The translations under genes were made by a program, and so were the position numbers. Under the pieces are notes generated by a model that saw only the letters and a program-made list of their open reading frames with translations, was not told where the DNA came from and made no database searches. From positions 99,934 through 163,933 of the forward strand of contig NZ_MAFC01000028.1 in the NCBI RefSeq assembly GCF_002013465.1: a stretch of 64,000 nt of DNA, read 5' to 3'. Source of the stretch: Mycobacterium sp. D16R12. GTDB lineage: Bacteria > Actinomycetota > Actinomycetes > Mycobacteriales > Mycobacteriaceae. Below are positions 43,727 to 53,317 of this stretch, piece after piece; position 1 is the first letter of the stretch; the number at the start of each line of letters is the position of its first letter.

Positions 43727-44723
43727 CACACTCGCCGGCGCCCACGACTGCCTACTTCTGGACCTCGACGGCACGGTGTTCCGGGGTGCCGAACCCACCC
43801 CGAACGCCATCGCGGCGTTGTCGGCCGCCGGCGAGGCGCGGCAGCTGTACGTCACCAACAACGCGAGCCGGTCCGCGCCCGAGGTGGCCGATCACCTCAC
43901 CTCCCTGGGATTCGCGGCGACCCCCGGTGACGTTGTCACCAGCGCACAGAGTGCGGCGAGACTGCTCGCCGAGGCGCTCGAGCGTGATGACGCGGTACTC
44001 GTGGTCGGCACCGAGGCACTGGCCGCCGAGGTGGCCGCCGTCGGCCTCACCCCGGTGCGCAGCTTCGATACGGACCCACGCGCTGTGGTCCAGGGGCATT
44101 CACCGGACACCTGTTGGACCACCCTTGCCGAGGCCGCACTCGCCATCCGGGCGGGCGCCTATTGGGTGGCGGCCAATGTGGACGCCACGCTGCCTACCGA
44201 GCGCGGCCTGCTGCCCGGAAACGGGTCTATGGTCGCCGCGCTGCGCACCGCAACCGATGCCGATCCCGTCGTGGCCGGCAAGCCGGGACGTGCCCTTATC
44301 GAGGACGCGTTGGCACGCGGCGACTTCAGGCGGCCTCTGGTTGTCGGGGACCGGCTCGATACCGACATCTCCGGAGCCAATGCCGCAGGCCTGCCCAGTC
44401 TCATGGTTCTCACCGGCGTGAACAGCGCCATCGATGCGATCTGGGCGGATACCGCCCATCGACCCACGTTCTTGGGGACCGATCTGGCGGCATTGCACCT
44501 GCCGCAGTCCCAGGTGCGCATAGAACCGAAGCCGTCGTGGCAGGTCACCGTGGATGCCGACCAGGTGTCGATCGGAGCCGTCGACGACGCAGGGTCGCCC
44601 TTGTCGCTGGCCCAGGCCCTGGCAGCCGCGGTGTGGGCGACCGGCTCCGCCCCGGCCATCAGGCCCATCGTGCCCACCGATGACCTGGCAGAACGGGTCT
44701 GGCAGCAGCTTTCTGCCGGATAG
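43719..44723 (+). CDS. HAD-superfamily phosphatase (NagD-type, Rv1692-like)
   Basis: 334 aa. HAD motifs: nucleophile in LLLDLDGTVFRG (about 12-23), YVTNNASRSAPEVADHL (motif 2 Thr/Asn), GKPGRALIEDAL with the motif 3 Lys, and VVGDRLDTDISGANAAGLPSLMVLTGV (motif 4). The C2 cap between motifs places it with NagD/PGP phosphatases; M. tuberculosis Rv1692 was described as a glycerol-phosphate phosphatase in lipid recycling (from memory). Start is TTG 43719, overlapping the TPR gene stop by 8 nt; the conserved region begins 9 residues in, so no later start fits. Confidence 0.88.
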   Translation: MPDTLAGAHDCLLLDLDGTVFRGAEPTPNAIAALSAAGEARQLYVTNNASRSAPEVADHLTSLGFAATPGDVVTSAQSAARLLAEALERDDAVLVVGTEALAAEVAAVGLTPVRSFDTDPRAVVQGHSPDTCWTTLAEAALAIRAGAYWVAANVDATLPTERGLLPGNGSMVAALRTATDADPVVAGKPGRALIEDALARGDFRRPLVVGDRLDTDISGANAAGLPSLMVLTGVNSAIDAIWADTAHRPTFLGTDLAALHLPQSQVRIEPKPSWQVTVDADQVSIGAVDDAGSPLSLAQALAAAVWATGSAPAIRPIVPTDDLAERVWQQLSAG

Positions 44724-44772
44724 TGTGTCGTCGCCCCTGCCACTGTGGGGAGATCCACTAGCCTTGAGCGCG

Positions 44773-44982
44773 ATGACCACCCCGAACGATGTTGCCCGCC
44801 AGGCTGGTGGACCCGACCCCGATGAGGTCAGGTCCCAGGTGCAGGCGCTACTGGGTCAGCTCGACCCACCCGCCGGCTTCGGTGAATCCGAGGCCGAACT
44901 GGATCTCGAGACCCAAGCCCAGGTCCTGGAGCAGGCACATGATGTGTTGGTCCGAGCACTGGAATCCGCGGAGCAGGGATAG
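44773..44982 (+). CDS. Small acidic helical protein (Rv1693 position)
   Basis: 69 aa, strongly acidic, predicted one long helix (ELDLETQAQVLEQAHDVLVRALES). No membrane segment or cysteine. Unknown function, but kept between the HAD phosphatase and tlyA in mycobacteria. ATG 44773; tlyA follows 2 nt after the stop. A TAGCCT element about 15 nt upstream may be a -10, giving this gene and tlyA their own promoter. Confidence 0.8.
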   Translation: MTTPNDVARQAGGPDPDEVRSQVQALLGQLDPPAGFGESEAELDLETQAQVLEQAHDVLVRALESAEQG

Positions 44983-44984
44983 CC

Positions 44985-45791
44985 ATGGCCCGGCACGCCA
45001 GGGTCGACGCCGAATTGGTGCGCCGAGGGCTCGCTCGTTCGCGTCAGCAGGCAGCTGAACTGATCGACGCGGGCCGAGTGCGCATCGACGGTATACCGGC
45101 CGCCAAAGCCGCAACAGCAGTGCCGGCGACGGCATCGCTTGTGGTGCAGGGGGAACCCGGGGACAAGTGGGTCTCGCGCGGTGCCCATAAGCTTCTGGGA
45201 GCGCTTGATGTCTTTGGCCCACAGGGGCTTTCCGTTGACGGCAAGCGGTGCCTGGACGCCGGGGCTTCGACGGGCGGCTTCACCGAGGTATTGCTGCGCT
45301 CGGGTGCTCGCGAGGTGGTGGCCGCCGATGTCGGGTACGGACAACTCGCCTGGTCCCTGCAGTCCGATGACCGGGTTACCGTTCTGGATCGGACCAATGT
45401 GCGCACCCTCACACCCGAATTGATCGGCGGATCAGCGCAACTGATCGTGGCCGACCTGTCCTTCATATCGCTGGCTTTGGTGCTTGAGGCGTTGATCGCC
45501 TGTGCCACAACCGATGCCGATATCGTGCCGATGGTCAAACCCCAGTTCGAGGTGGGCAAGGAGCTTGTCGGCACCGGCGGGGTAGTGCGTGATCCGCAGC
45601 TGCGCGCCGATGCCGTGTTGTCCGTCGCCGCCCGCGCGCGGACGCGGGGTTGGCATACCGCGGGAGTGACGGCCAGCCCACTGCCCGGGCCGTCTGGAAA
45701 CGTCGAGTACTTCCTATGGCTACGGAAAACAGATTCCGGCCTGGATGTTGAGGCAGCCGTTGCCGACGCTATTACGAAGGGGCCGCAGTGA
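44985..45791 (+). CDS. tlyA: 16S/23S rRNA 2'-O-ribose methyltransferase TlyA
   Basis: 268 aa. N-terminal S4 RNA-binding domain (about 1-60, RVDAELVRRGLARSRQQAAELIDAGRVRIDG) and an FtsJ-type methyltransferase with SAM motif CLDAGASTGGFTEVLLRSGA. TlyA methylates C1409 of 16S and C1920 of 23S rRNA; loss gives capreomycin and viomycin resistance in M. tuberculosis. ATG 44985, preceded by GAGCAGGGATAGCC. Its stop overlaps the nadK start (TGATG). Confidence 0.95.
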   Translation: MARHARVDAELVRRGLARSRQQAAELIDAGRVRIDGIPAAKAATAVPATASLVVQGEPGDKWVSRGAHKLLGALDVFGPQGLSVDGKRCLDAGASTGGFTEVLLRSGAREVVAADVGYGQLAWSLQSDDRVTVLDRTNVRTLTPELIGGSAQLIVADLSFISLALVLEALIACATTDADIVPMVKPQFEVGKELVGTGGVVRDPQLRADAVLSVAARARTRGWHTAGVTASPLPGPSGNVEYFLWLRKTDSGLDVEAAVADAITKGPQ

Positions 45792-45810
45792 TGACCCGCT
45801 TGGGCGAAGA
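45790..45810 (+). repeat. Dispersed MSRLRE repeat, copy E (degenerate, nadK start)
   Basis: G plus ATGACCCGCTTGGGCGAAGA, two mismatches from copy A. Its ATG is the nadK start and overlaps the tlyA stop. Here the repeat is fused in frame with the downstream gene, encoding MTRLGEE. Confidence 0.6.
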
Positions 45811-46744
45811 ACATCAGACTCAGGTGAGCGAACGCAAGATCCTGCTTGTCGCGCACACCGGCCGTGAAGAGGTGACCGAGACCGCCCGCCGTGTCGCGAA
45901 AACGCTGGGGGAGAACGGCATCACGCTGCGGGTGCTGTCCGCGGAGGCCATCGATCGCGGACCGGCGCACCTGGACGCGACCGAATTCCGCTCCCTCGGT
46001 GTGGGCGTCGAGGTTGTCGACGCCGATCAGGACGCCGCCACCGGCTGCGAGTTGGTGTTGGTACTGGGCGGGGACGGCACGTTCCTCCGGGCGGCCGACC
46101 TCGCGCGCAGCGCGACCGCACCCGTACTCGGAGTCAACTTGGGCCGCATCGGTTTTCTCGCCGAGGTGGAGGCCGAGGCCATCGACGCCGTTCTCACCCA
46201 CGTGGTGGAGGGCACCTACCGCGTCGAGACCCGGATGACACTGGACATTCTGGTCCGTATCGGTGGTGAGGTGGTCGAACGCGGCTGGGCGCTCAACGAG
46301 GTGAGCATCGAAAAGGGTCCCCGGCTTGGCGTGCTCGGGGTGGTACTGGAGGTGGATGCCCGCCCGGTATCGGCATTCGGGTGCGACGGAGTTCTCGTCT
46401 CCACCCCAACGGGATCCACCGCCTACGCGTTCTCGGCCGGCGGACCGGTTGTCTGGCCCGACCTGGACGCGATTCTCGTGGTACCCAATAACGCCCACGC
46501 ATTGTTCGCTCGGCCGATGGTGACCAGCCCGGCCTCCACCGTGGCTGTCGAGATCGAGGCCGACGGGCATGACGCACTGCTCTTCTGTGACGGGCGCCGC
46601 GAGATCCGGGTGCCGCCGGGAGGGCGGGTCGAGGTGGTGCGCGGCCACCAGCCCGTGCTGTGGGCGCGATTGGACAGCAAGCCGTTCGCGGACCGGGTCG
46701 TGCGTAAGTTCCACTTGCCCGTCAAGGGCTGGCGGGGAAGGTAA
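45791..46744 (+). CDS. nadK: NAD kinase
   Basis: 317 aa. Makes NADP from NAD using ATP or polyphosphate. Motifs GGDGTFLRAADLA (about 91-103), the NE-short motif ALNEVSIEKGP and STPTGSTAYAFSAGGPVVWP (about 207-226). ATG 45791 overlaps the tlyA stop; GTG 45788 one codon earlier is also possible. Residues 2-14 (TRLGEEHQTQVSE) precede the conserved KILLVAHTGREE and come from repeat copy E, an extension I do not expect in relatives. Confidence 0.95.
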   Translation: MTRLGEEHQTQVSERKILLVAHTGREEVTETARRVAKTLGENGITLRVLSAEAIDRGPAHLDATEFRSLGVGVEVVDADQDAATGCELVLVLGGDGTFLRAADLARSATAPVLGVNLGRIGFLAEVEAEAIDAVLTHVVEGTYRVETRMTLDILVRIGGEVVERGWALNEVSIEKGPRLGVLGVVLEVDARPVSAFGCDGVLVSTPTGSTAYAFSAGGPVVWPDLDAILVVPNNAHALFARPMVTSPASTVAVEIEADGHDALLFCDGRREIRVPPGGRVEVVRGHQPVLWARLDSKPFADRVVRKFHLPVKGWRGR

Positions 46745-46746
46745 TC

Positions 46747-48516
46747 GTGCTCACCGAGATTCGCATCGAGTCCCTTGGCGCCATCCCCGCTGCCACCGCG
46801 GAGTTCGACAGCGGGTTGACCGTGCTGACCGGCGAGACCGGCGCCGGTAAGACCATGGTGGTCACCAGTCTGCATCTGCTCGGCGGGGCGCGTGCCGATG
46901 CCAACCGGGTGCGGGCGGGTGCCGACCGTGCCGTGGTCGAGGGCCGATTTCTCACGACCGATCCGCTGGGGGCCGAGCCCACCGACGTCACCGAGGTGCT
47001 GGATTCCTCAGGGGCGCAACGGGACGACGACGGCAGCGTGATCGCCGCGCGCTCGGTGACCTCCGATGGCCGCTCGCGCGCGTACCTGGGTGGACGCAGT
47101 GTGCCTGCCAAATCGCTGGCCAGCTTCACCGCGGGTCTGCTCACCGTGCACGGACAGAACGACCAGCTGCGCCTGATGCGCCCCGAGCAGCAGCTAGCGG
47201 CATTGGACAGGTTCGCCTCGGAAGGTCCGGCCAGTATCGAGGCGCTACTGACCACCTACCGTAAGCTGCGCGAGGAATGGCTCACCGCGCGGCGCGATCT
47301 CATCGACCGCACCAACCGAGCGCGTGAGCTTGCACAGGAAGCCGATCGACTCGGGTTCGCGCTCAACGAGATCGATGCCGTGGACCCCAAACCGGGGGAG
47401 GATGACCAGCTCGCCGCCGATATCCATCGTCTGTCCGAACTCGATGCGCTGCGCGACGCGGCAGCCTCCGCGCGCCTCGCGCTGGCCGGCTCGGAGTCGA
47501 ACGGCGAGGCCGACGATTCCCATTCGGCGATCGATCGCATCGCGAAGGCCAAGGTCCTGCTCGAAGCCACCGACGACGCCGCACTGCGGGCACTGGCACC
47601 ACAATTGGCTGAGGCACTGGCGGTGGTCAGTGATGTGTCCCGAGAGCTGACCGCGTTTACGGACGAATTGCCCAGCGATGCAAGCACGCTCGAGGAGAAG
47701 CTGGCACGCCAGGGACAGCTGCGCACGCTGACCCGCAAGTATGCCGCCAACCTCAATGGGGTTATCGCCTGGGCGCAGGAAGCGCGCGGCAGGCTGGCCG
47801 AGGTCGACACCTCCGAAGAAACACTGAGCGCCATCGCTGTCCGTGTAGATCGACTCGCTGGCGAACTGGCCACCGCCGCAACAGTTCTGACCAAGGCGCG
47901 TACCAAGGCCGCCAAGGCGCTGGGTAAAGCCGTTACCGCCGAGCTGGCCGGGCTGGCGATGGACCGAGCCGCGTTCACCATTGCCGTGGAGCCCATTGTG
48001 GCCCGGACCGATGATGTGGCGCCCCTGACGTTGCCGTCCGGGCAGACCGTGCACGCGGGATCAGCGGGTGCCGACGCCGTCGAGTTCGGATTCGCCGCGC
48101 ATCGCGATAACCCGATACTGCCGCTGGCCAAGAGCGCATCCGGCGGTGAACTTTCGCGTGTGATGCTGGCTCTGGAGGTAGTGCTTGCCGTCTCGACTGC
48201 AGGGACCACCATGGTGTTCGACGAAGTCGATGCGGGCGTGGGCGGCCGAGCGGCCGTGCAGATCGGCCGGCGGTTGGCCAAGCTGGCACACACCCATCAG
48301 GTGATCGTTGTGACGCACCTGCCTCAGGTTGCGGCGTTCGCCGATAGCCACCTCGCGGTCGACCGGGTGAGTAGCAAGGGCAGCGGTGTTCGCCGCCTGG
48401 ATGACGAGGATCGGGTTGCCGAACTGGCCCGGATGCTCGCCGGTCTCGGCGACTCCGACACCGGCCGGGCGCATGCCCGCGAGCTGCTCGACGCCGCCCG
48501 CTCCGAGCGAGGCTGA
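46747..48516 (+). CDS. recN: DNA repair protein RecN
   Basis: 589 aa SMC-like ATPase of double-strand break repair. Walker A GETGAGKTMV near the N-terminus, Q-loop TVHGQNDQLRL, two coiled coils (about 155-210 and 290-375) meeting at a hinge, signature SGGELSRVMLALE and Walker B TMVFDEVDAGVGG near the C-terminus. GTG 46747, 2 nt after nadK, so same transcript. No SOS box is seen directly before it, in contrast to E. coli recN. Confidence 0.96.
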   Translation: MLTEIRIESLGAIPAATAEFDSGLTVLTGETGAGKTMVVTSLHLLGGARADANRVRAGADRAVVEGRFLTTDPLGAEPTDVTEVLDSSGAQRDDDGSVIAARSVTSDGRSRAYLGGRSVPAKSLASFTAGLLTVHGQNDQLRLMRPEQQLAALDRFASEGPASIEALLTTYRKLREEWLTARRDLIDRTNRARELAQEADRLGFALNEIDAVDPKPGEDDQLAADIHRLSELDALRDAAASARLALAGSESNGEADDSHSAIDRIAKAKVLLEATDDAALRALAPQLAEALAVVSDVSRELTAFTDELPSDASTLEEKLARQGQLRTLTRKYAANLNGVIAWAQEARGRLAEVDTSEETLSAIAVRVDRLAGELATAATVLTKARTKAAKALGKAVTAELAGLAMDRAAFTIAVEPIVARTDDVAPLTLPSGQTVHAGSAGADAVEFGFAAHRDNPILPLAKSASGGELSRVMLALEVVLAVSTAGTTMVFDEVDAGVGGRAAVQIGRRLAKLAHTHQVIVVTHLPQVAAFADSHLAVDRVSSKGSGVRRLDDEDRVAELARMLAGLGDSDTGRAHARELLDAARSERG

Positions 48517-48704
48517 GTTCGGCCTCCACGGGCTGGGGGTACCTCCCGCGTGCGGGGGCACGCTCGTGGCACCCAAAACCCCAGCTGAACTGTGCGATAT
48601 GCGCCTCCTCGGCCTCGAAACCAGGGGGGCTGGAGTGACTAATGTGACAGGTGTTACGGCGCGCCTCCACTGCCTGAGCAGCCCCGCGAGCGATCATCAG
48701 CTGT

Positions 48705-49889
48705 ATGAACTTGACCACGATGCTCACGCGAAGCAGCAGCTCCCGGCCCGGCATCGTCGGAACAGTGCGGACCGACAGGGACATCAATCGGCTGCTGCAA
48801 CGCCTCAATCCGGGTGATATCGCCGTCATCGACATCCTCGATCTGGATCGCATCACGGCAGACGCTCTCGTCGATGCCCGCGTCAGCGCGGTGGTCAACG
48901 TGTCGCCGTCCATCTCCGGTCGCTACCCGAATCTGGGGCCAGAGGTGCTTGTCGCCAACGGCATCATCCTCATCGACAGCATCGGACCCGAGGTCTTCAA
49001 AAAGGTCAAGGACGGCTCCACGGTTCGCGTGCACAACGGCGGCATCTACAACGGTGACCGTCGGCTCATCGCCGGGACGCCGCGCACCGATGCGGATGTG
49101 CACGACCTGATGACCGATGCCAAGACCGGGCTGGTCGCACACCTGGAGGCCTTCTCCGGCAACACCATCGAGTTCATCCGCAGCGAGAGTCCGCTGCTGA
49201 TCGACGGCATCGGAATCCCGGATGTCGACATCGACCTGCGCAACCGCCATGTCATCGTCGTCTCCGACGGCGTGGGTGCCGCTCAAGACCTGAAGAATCT
49301 CAAGCCGTTCATCAAGGAGTACCAACCGGTTCTCATCGGAGTCGGGACCGGCGCCGACATCCTGCGCAAGGCCGGCTACCGGCCGCTCATCGTGGTGGGA
49401 GACCCGCTGTTGATGAGCAACGATGTCTTGAAATCCGGTGCACAGGTTGTTCTTCCCGCAGACGCCGACGGGCACGCCGCCGGGCTCGAACGCATCCAGG
49501 ACCTGGGAGTCGGAGCCGTCACCTTCCCGGCGGCGGGCTCGGCCGCCGACCTGGCGCTGCTACTGGCCGATCACCACGGCGCATCGCTGATCGTCACGGT
49601 GGGCCACACCGCATCCATCGAGGAGTTCTTCGATCGCGAACGCCAGCAGTCCAATCCGTCGACCTTCCTGACCCGGCTCAAGGTCGGTGCCAAGCTCGTC
49701 GACTCCAAAGCCGTTGCAACGCTGTACCGCAACCGCTTCTCCGGTGGGGCGATCGCCTTGTTGATCCTGGCGGTATTGGTGGCCGTGATCACGATGCTGT
49801 GGGTTACCAGCGCAGGCGACAGTGCGGCTGAATGGCTGCTCGCCTATTGGAACCGGATGACGGTCTGGGTGCAGAACCTAGTCAGCTGA
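48705..49889 (+). CDS. steA: Cytokinetic ring/septation protein SteA (Rv1697-like)
   Basis: 394 aa. A soluble domain related to thiamin-pyrophosphokinase-type folds (NTIEFIRSESPLLIDGIGIPDVD, PFIKEYQPVLIGVGTGADILRKAGYRP, VVLPADADGHAAGLERIQDLGVGAVTFPAAGSAADLALLLADHHGA) followed by one C-terminal membrane helix (about 351-369) and a short outer tail. In Corynebacterium SteA and SteB form a complex at the septum that controls the cell-wall hydrolase RipA. ATG 48705 fits the homologous N-terminus. Followed by steB after 7 nt. Confidence 0.9.
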   Translation: MNLTTMLTRSSSSRPGIVGTVRTDRDINRLLQRLNPGDIAVIDILDLDRITADALVDARVSAVVNVSPSISGRYPNLGPEVLVANGIILIDSIGPEVFKKVKDGSTVRVHNGGIYNGDRRLIAGTPRTDADVHDLMTDAKTGLVAHLEAFSGNTIEFIRSESPLLIDGIGIPDVDIDLRNRHVIVVSDGVGAAQDLKNLKPFIKEYQPVLIGVGTGADILRKAGYRPLIVVGDPLLMSNDVLKSGAQVVLPADADGHAAGLERIQDLGVGAVTFPAAGSAADLALLLADHHGASLIVTVGHTASIEEFFDRERQQSNPSTFLTRLKVGAKLVDSKAVATLYRNRFSGGAIALLILAVLVAVITMLWVTSAGDSAAEWLLAYWNRMTVWVQNLVS

Positions 49890-49896
49890 GCTACCC

Positions 49897-50841
49897 GTGA
49901 TTACTCTGCGTCAGCACGCAATATCCCTCGCTGCGGTCTTCCTCGCCCTGGCAGTGGGTGTCGTACTCGGTTCCGGCCTGCTCAACGACACGCTCCTCTC
50001 CGGCCTGCGTGAGGACAAGCGCACCCAGCAACGGCAGATCGAAGACCTCAATCAGGACAAGAATGCCCTGGGCGAGAAGCTCAACGCGGCAAGTAATTTC
50101 GATGCCACCATGGCGCCTCGAATGGTCAAGGACGCCCTGGGCGACCGAAAAGTGGTGCTGTTCACCACGCCGGAGGCGGATCGCTCCGATGTCGACGGCA
50201 TCGCCCAACTGATCTCCACCGCCGGCGGGTCGGTATCGGGCCGGGTCGGGCTGACCGACCAGTTCACCGACGCCAATCAGGGCGAACGGTTGCGCACCAT
50301 CGTGAACTCGTCGATTCTGCCCGCCGGGACGCAGCTGCGCACCGATGCCGTAGACCAGGGATCGCAGGCGGGAGACCTCGTGGGCATCGTGCTGCAGATC
50401 GCTCCGCACAAACCGGAAGAGCCGGCGCCGCCGGTGACCGACGAGCAGCGCGACATCGCGCTCTCGGCGCTGCGTCAGAGCGGATTCATCACCTACACCG
50501 ACGGACAGGTGTCCGCGGGAAATCTCGCGGTGATCGTTACGGGGGGAGCACTACCCGACGACGCCGGGAACAAGGGATCCAGCGTGGCGCGATTCGCTGC
50601 CGCGCTGGATCGGCGCGGCTCGGGCACCGTACTCGTCGGACGCAGCGGATCGGCCAACGGCATCGCGTCGATAGCGGTGACCCGGGCCGACAGTTCCATG
50701 GCCTCGGCGGCGAGCACCGTCGACGATGTTGAGATGGCCTCGGGCCGCATCACCACCGTCCTGGCGCTGCGTGAACAGTCCGACGGCCACTCGGGCCGCT
50801 ACGGGCTTGGTCCCGGAGCTACCTCCATCACCGTGCCCTAG
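49897..50841 (+). CDS. SteB/MctB-like membrane-anchored protein (Rv1698-like)
   Basis: 314 aa. An N-terminal membrane helix (about 7-26, LAAVFLALAVGVVLGSGLL), a coiled coil (about 35-62, KRTQQRQIEDLNQDKNALGEKL) and an outer alpha/beta domain. The family carries two names: MctB, reported to limit copper accumulation in M. tuberculosis, and SteB, the partner of SteA in cell separation. The steA-steB order and coiled coil favour the separation role; both may be true. GTG 49897. Confidence 0.88.
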   Translation: MITLRQHAISLAAVFLALAVGVVLGSGLLNDTLLSGLREDKRTQQRQIEDLNQDKNALGEKLNAASNFDATMAPRMVKDALGDRKVVLFTTPEADRSDVDGIAQLISTAGGSVSGRVGLTDQFTDANQGERLRTIVNSSILPAGTQLRTDAVDQGSQAGDLVGIVLQIAPHKPEEPAPPVTDEQRDIALSALRQSGFITYTDGQVSAGNLAVIVTGGALPDDAGNKGSSVARFAAALDRRGSGTVLVGRSGSANGIASIAVTRADSSMASAASTVDDVEMASGRITTVLALREQSDGHSGRYGLGPGATSITVP

Positions 50842-50985
50842 GTGAGCCACAAAAAGGGGATCTAGCCCACACCGCACGGCGTGTTCGGTGCCTGTTGTCG
50901 GCGTGTTTGTTAGGGTGAGGTTCCGTGGGTCAGCAGGGCCCCGATCCAGTCAGAATTGCCCTGCGCAGTCGTCACGGGAGCCTTC

Positions 50986-52680
50986 TTGCCAGGTCTACGC
51001 AAGCATCCTCAATCCGCCACTAGGCACCTCTTCGTCAGCGGCGGAGTCGCCTCCTCGCTGGGCAAGGGACTGACCGCCTCAAGCCTCGGGCAACTTCTCA
51101 CGTCACGCGGTTTGCACGTGACCATGCAGAAGCTCGACCCGTACCTCAACGTGGATCCAGGCACCATGAACCCGTTCCAGCACGGCGAGGTCTTCGTGAC
51201 CGAGGACGGCGCCGAGACCGATCTCGACGTCGGGCATTACGAGCGCTTCCTGGATCGCGACCTGTCAGGATCGGCGAATGTCACGACGGGGCAGGTCTAT
51301 TCGTCTGTGATCGCCAAGGAGCGACGCGGTGAGTACCTCGGTGACACCGTGCAGGTAATCCCGCACATCACCGACGAAATCAAGAGCCGCATCCTCGCGA
51401 TGGCCGAGCCCGATGCCAATGGCAAGCGGCCCGACGTGGTCATCACCGAGATCGGCGGCACCGTCGGCGATATCGAATCGCAGCCGTTCCTGGAGGCAGC
51501 ACGCCAGATCCGGCACGACGTCGGCCGTGACAACGTCTTCTTCCTGCACGTCTCACTGGTGCCCTACCTGAGGCCGTCCGGTGAACTCAAGACCAAGCCG
51601 ACGCAGCACTCGGTCGCCGCGCTGCGCAGCATCGGCATCACCCCCGATGCGCTGATCCTGCGCTGCGACCGGGAGGTGCCCGAGCCGCTCAAGAACAAGA
51701 TCGCGCTCATGTGCGACGTGGACGTCGACGGTGTGATCTCCACACCGGACGCCCCGTCCATCTACGACATCCCGAAGGTGCTGCACCGCGAGGAGCTCGA
51801 CGCGTACGTGGTGCGCCGGCTCAATCTGCCCTTCCGCGACGTCGATTGGACAGAGTGGGGCGATCTGCTGCAGCGCGTGCATGAGCCCAGCGAGTCGGTG
51901 CGAATCGCCTTGGTGGGTAAGTACATCGACCTGCCTGACGCTTATCTATCGGTCACCGAGGCGCTGCGTGCCGGTGGGTTCCGGCACCGCACGAAGGTCG
52001 ACATCAAGTGGGTGCCCTCGGACGACTGCGAGACCGAGGCCGGCGCGCAGTCCGCGCTCGGTGACGTCGACGGGGTGCTGATCCCGGGTGGTTTCGGCAT
52101 CCGGGGTATCGAAGGCAAGCTCGGCGCCATCGGCTACGCACGTAAGCGGCGCGTCCCGCTGCTCGGCCTGTGTCTCGGACTGCAGTGCATGGTGATCGAG
52201 GCGGCGCGCTCGGCGGGCCTCGCCGATGCCAACTCTGCCGAATTCGACCCGAAAACTCCGAGCCCGGTGATCGCCACTATGGCCGATCAGGTGCAGGCGG
52301 TCGCCGGTGAGGCAGATCTGGGCGGAACGATGCGCCTCGGTGCCTATCCCGCTGTTCTGGAAGCCGACTCCATTGTTGCCGAGGCGTACGGAACAACCGA
52401 AGTGTCCGAACGGCACCGGCATCGGTATGAGGTGAACAACCCCTACCGCGACAAGATCGCCGAGAGTGGTCTGCGCTTCTCGGGAACATCCCCCGACGGG
52501 CATCTGGTGGAGTTCGTCGAGTATCCGAGGGATGTGCACCCCTTCGCGGTAGCTACCCAGGCCCACCCGGAGCTCAAGAGCCGTCCCACTCGTCCGCACC
52601 CGCTGTTCATCGCATTCATCCGTGCTGCGATGGAATACAAAGCGGCCGAACGTCTTCCGCTGGACCCTGACAGTGAGTAG
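50986..52680 (+). CDS. pyrG: CTP synthase
   Basis: 564 aa. Synthetase half begins at HLFVSGGVASSLGKGLTASSLG (ATP loop) with TMNPFQHGEVFVTEDGAETDLDVGHYERF; the C-terminal glutaminase has the nucleophile Cys in GLCLGLQCMVIEAA and His/Glu in AHPELKSRP. Converts UTP and glutamine to CTP. I chose TTG 50986: CGGGAG lies 5 nt upstream and the protein then starts at PGLRKHPQS, matching relatives; a longer frame from 50956 lacks a Shine-Dalgarno. TAGGGT near 50912 may be its -10. Confidence 0.95.
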   Translation: MPGLRKHPQSATRHLFVSGGVASSLGKGLTASSLGQLLTSRGLHVTMQKLDPYLNVDPGTMNPFQHGEVFVTEDGAETDLDVGHYERFLDRDLSGSANVTTGQVYSSVIAKERRGEYLGDTVQVIPHITDEIKSRILAMAEPDANGKRPDVVITEIGGTVGDIESQPFLEAARQIRHDVGRDNVFFLHVSLVPYLRPSGELKTKPTQHSVAALRSIGITPDALILRCDREVPEPLKNKIALMCDVDVDGVISTPDAPSIYDIPKVLHREELDAYVVRRLNLPFRDVDWTEWGDLLQRVHEPSESVRIALVGKYIDLPDAYLSVTEALRAGGFRHRTKVDIKWVPSDDCETEAGAQSALGDVDGVLIPGGFGIRGIEGKLGAIGYARKRRVPLLGLCLGLQCMVIEAARSAGLADANSAEFDPKTPSPVIATMADQVQAVAGEADLGGTMRLGAYPAVLEADSIVAEAYGTTEVSERHRHRYEVNNPYRDKIAESGLRFSGTSPDGHLVEFVEYPRDVHPFAVATQAHPELKSRPTRPHPLFIAFIRAAMEYKAAERLPLDPDSE

Positions 52681-53317
52681 CGGGGCTTCCGGGGAGGGAG
52701 AACGCCATGAGTTCCTCACCCTGGAGTCCGAGCCCGTGTACATGGGCGGCATCCTGGCGTTGCGCCGTGATCGTGTCGCGATGCCCGGCGGTGGCAGCGC
52801 GATTCGCGAGGTAGTCGAGCACTACGGGGCGGTGGCGGTCGCCGCCGTGGACGAGGTCGGACAGGTCGCACTGGTGCACCAGTACCGCCATCCGCTCGGA
52901 CACCGGCTCTGGGAACTACCCGCCGGACTGCTCGACATCGCGGGGGAGGACACCCAGCTGGCCGCCGCACGCGAGCTGCAGGAGGAAGCCGGCGTCGAAG
53001 CAACCACCTGGCGCGTACTCGTGGACGCCGCTGCCTCACCCGGGTTCACCGACGAGGTGGTCAGGGTGTTTCTGGCCACCGGGCTCTCGCATCCGGGCCG
53101 CGGCGAAAGCCATGACGAAGAGGCCGACATGACGGTGCATTGGGTGCCGCTGCCCGAGGCGGTGTCGATGGTGCTCGCCGGAGAGATTGTGAATGCCATT
53201 GCCGCGGCAGGCATTCTGGCCGCACATGTGGCCCTCGCCGGCCACCACACCCGCGACTCGGATGCCCCGTGGCCGGACCGGCCGACAGCCTTTGCGAAAC
53301 GCAAGGCCGGAATGTGA
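52673..53317 (+). CDS. NUDIX hydrolase, probable ADP-ribose pyrophosphatase (Rv1700-like)
   Basis: 214 aa. The Nudix box is GLLDIAGEDTQLAAARELQEEAGV (GX5EX7REUXEEXG pattern; about residues 83-106), preceded by the ADPRase-type LWELPAG. M. tuberculosis Rv1700 hydrolyses ADP-ribose to AMP and ribose-5-phosphate. GTG 52673 overlaps the pyrG stop by 8 nt and the stop overlaps the xerD start, so all three are co-translated. Confidence 0.92.
   Translation: MSSGASGEGERHEFLTLESEPVYMGGILALRRDRVAMPGGGSAIREVVEHYGAVAVAAVDEVGQVALVHQYRHPLGHRLWELPAGLLDIAGEDTQLAAARELQEEAGVEATTWRVLVDAAASPGFTDEVVRVFLATGLSHPGRGESHDEEADMTVHWVPLPEAVSMVLAGEIVNAIAAAGILAAHVALAGHHTRDSDAPWPDRPTAFAKRKAGM

Noticed and set aside
45044..46714. 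Long minus-strand frame opposite tlyA and nadK
   Set aside because: Crosses two real genes; low-complexity Arg/Ser/Thr content and no initiation signal.
47256..48293. Minus-strand frame opposite recN
   Set aside because: Ser/Ala/Arg-rich shadow; recN motifs on the plus strand are complete.
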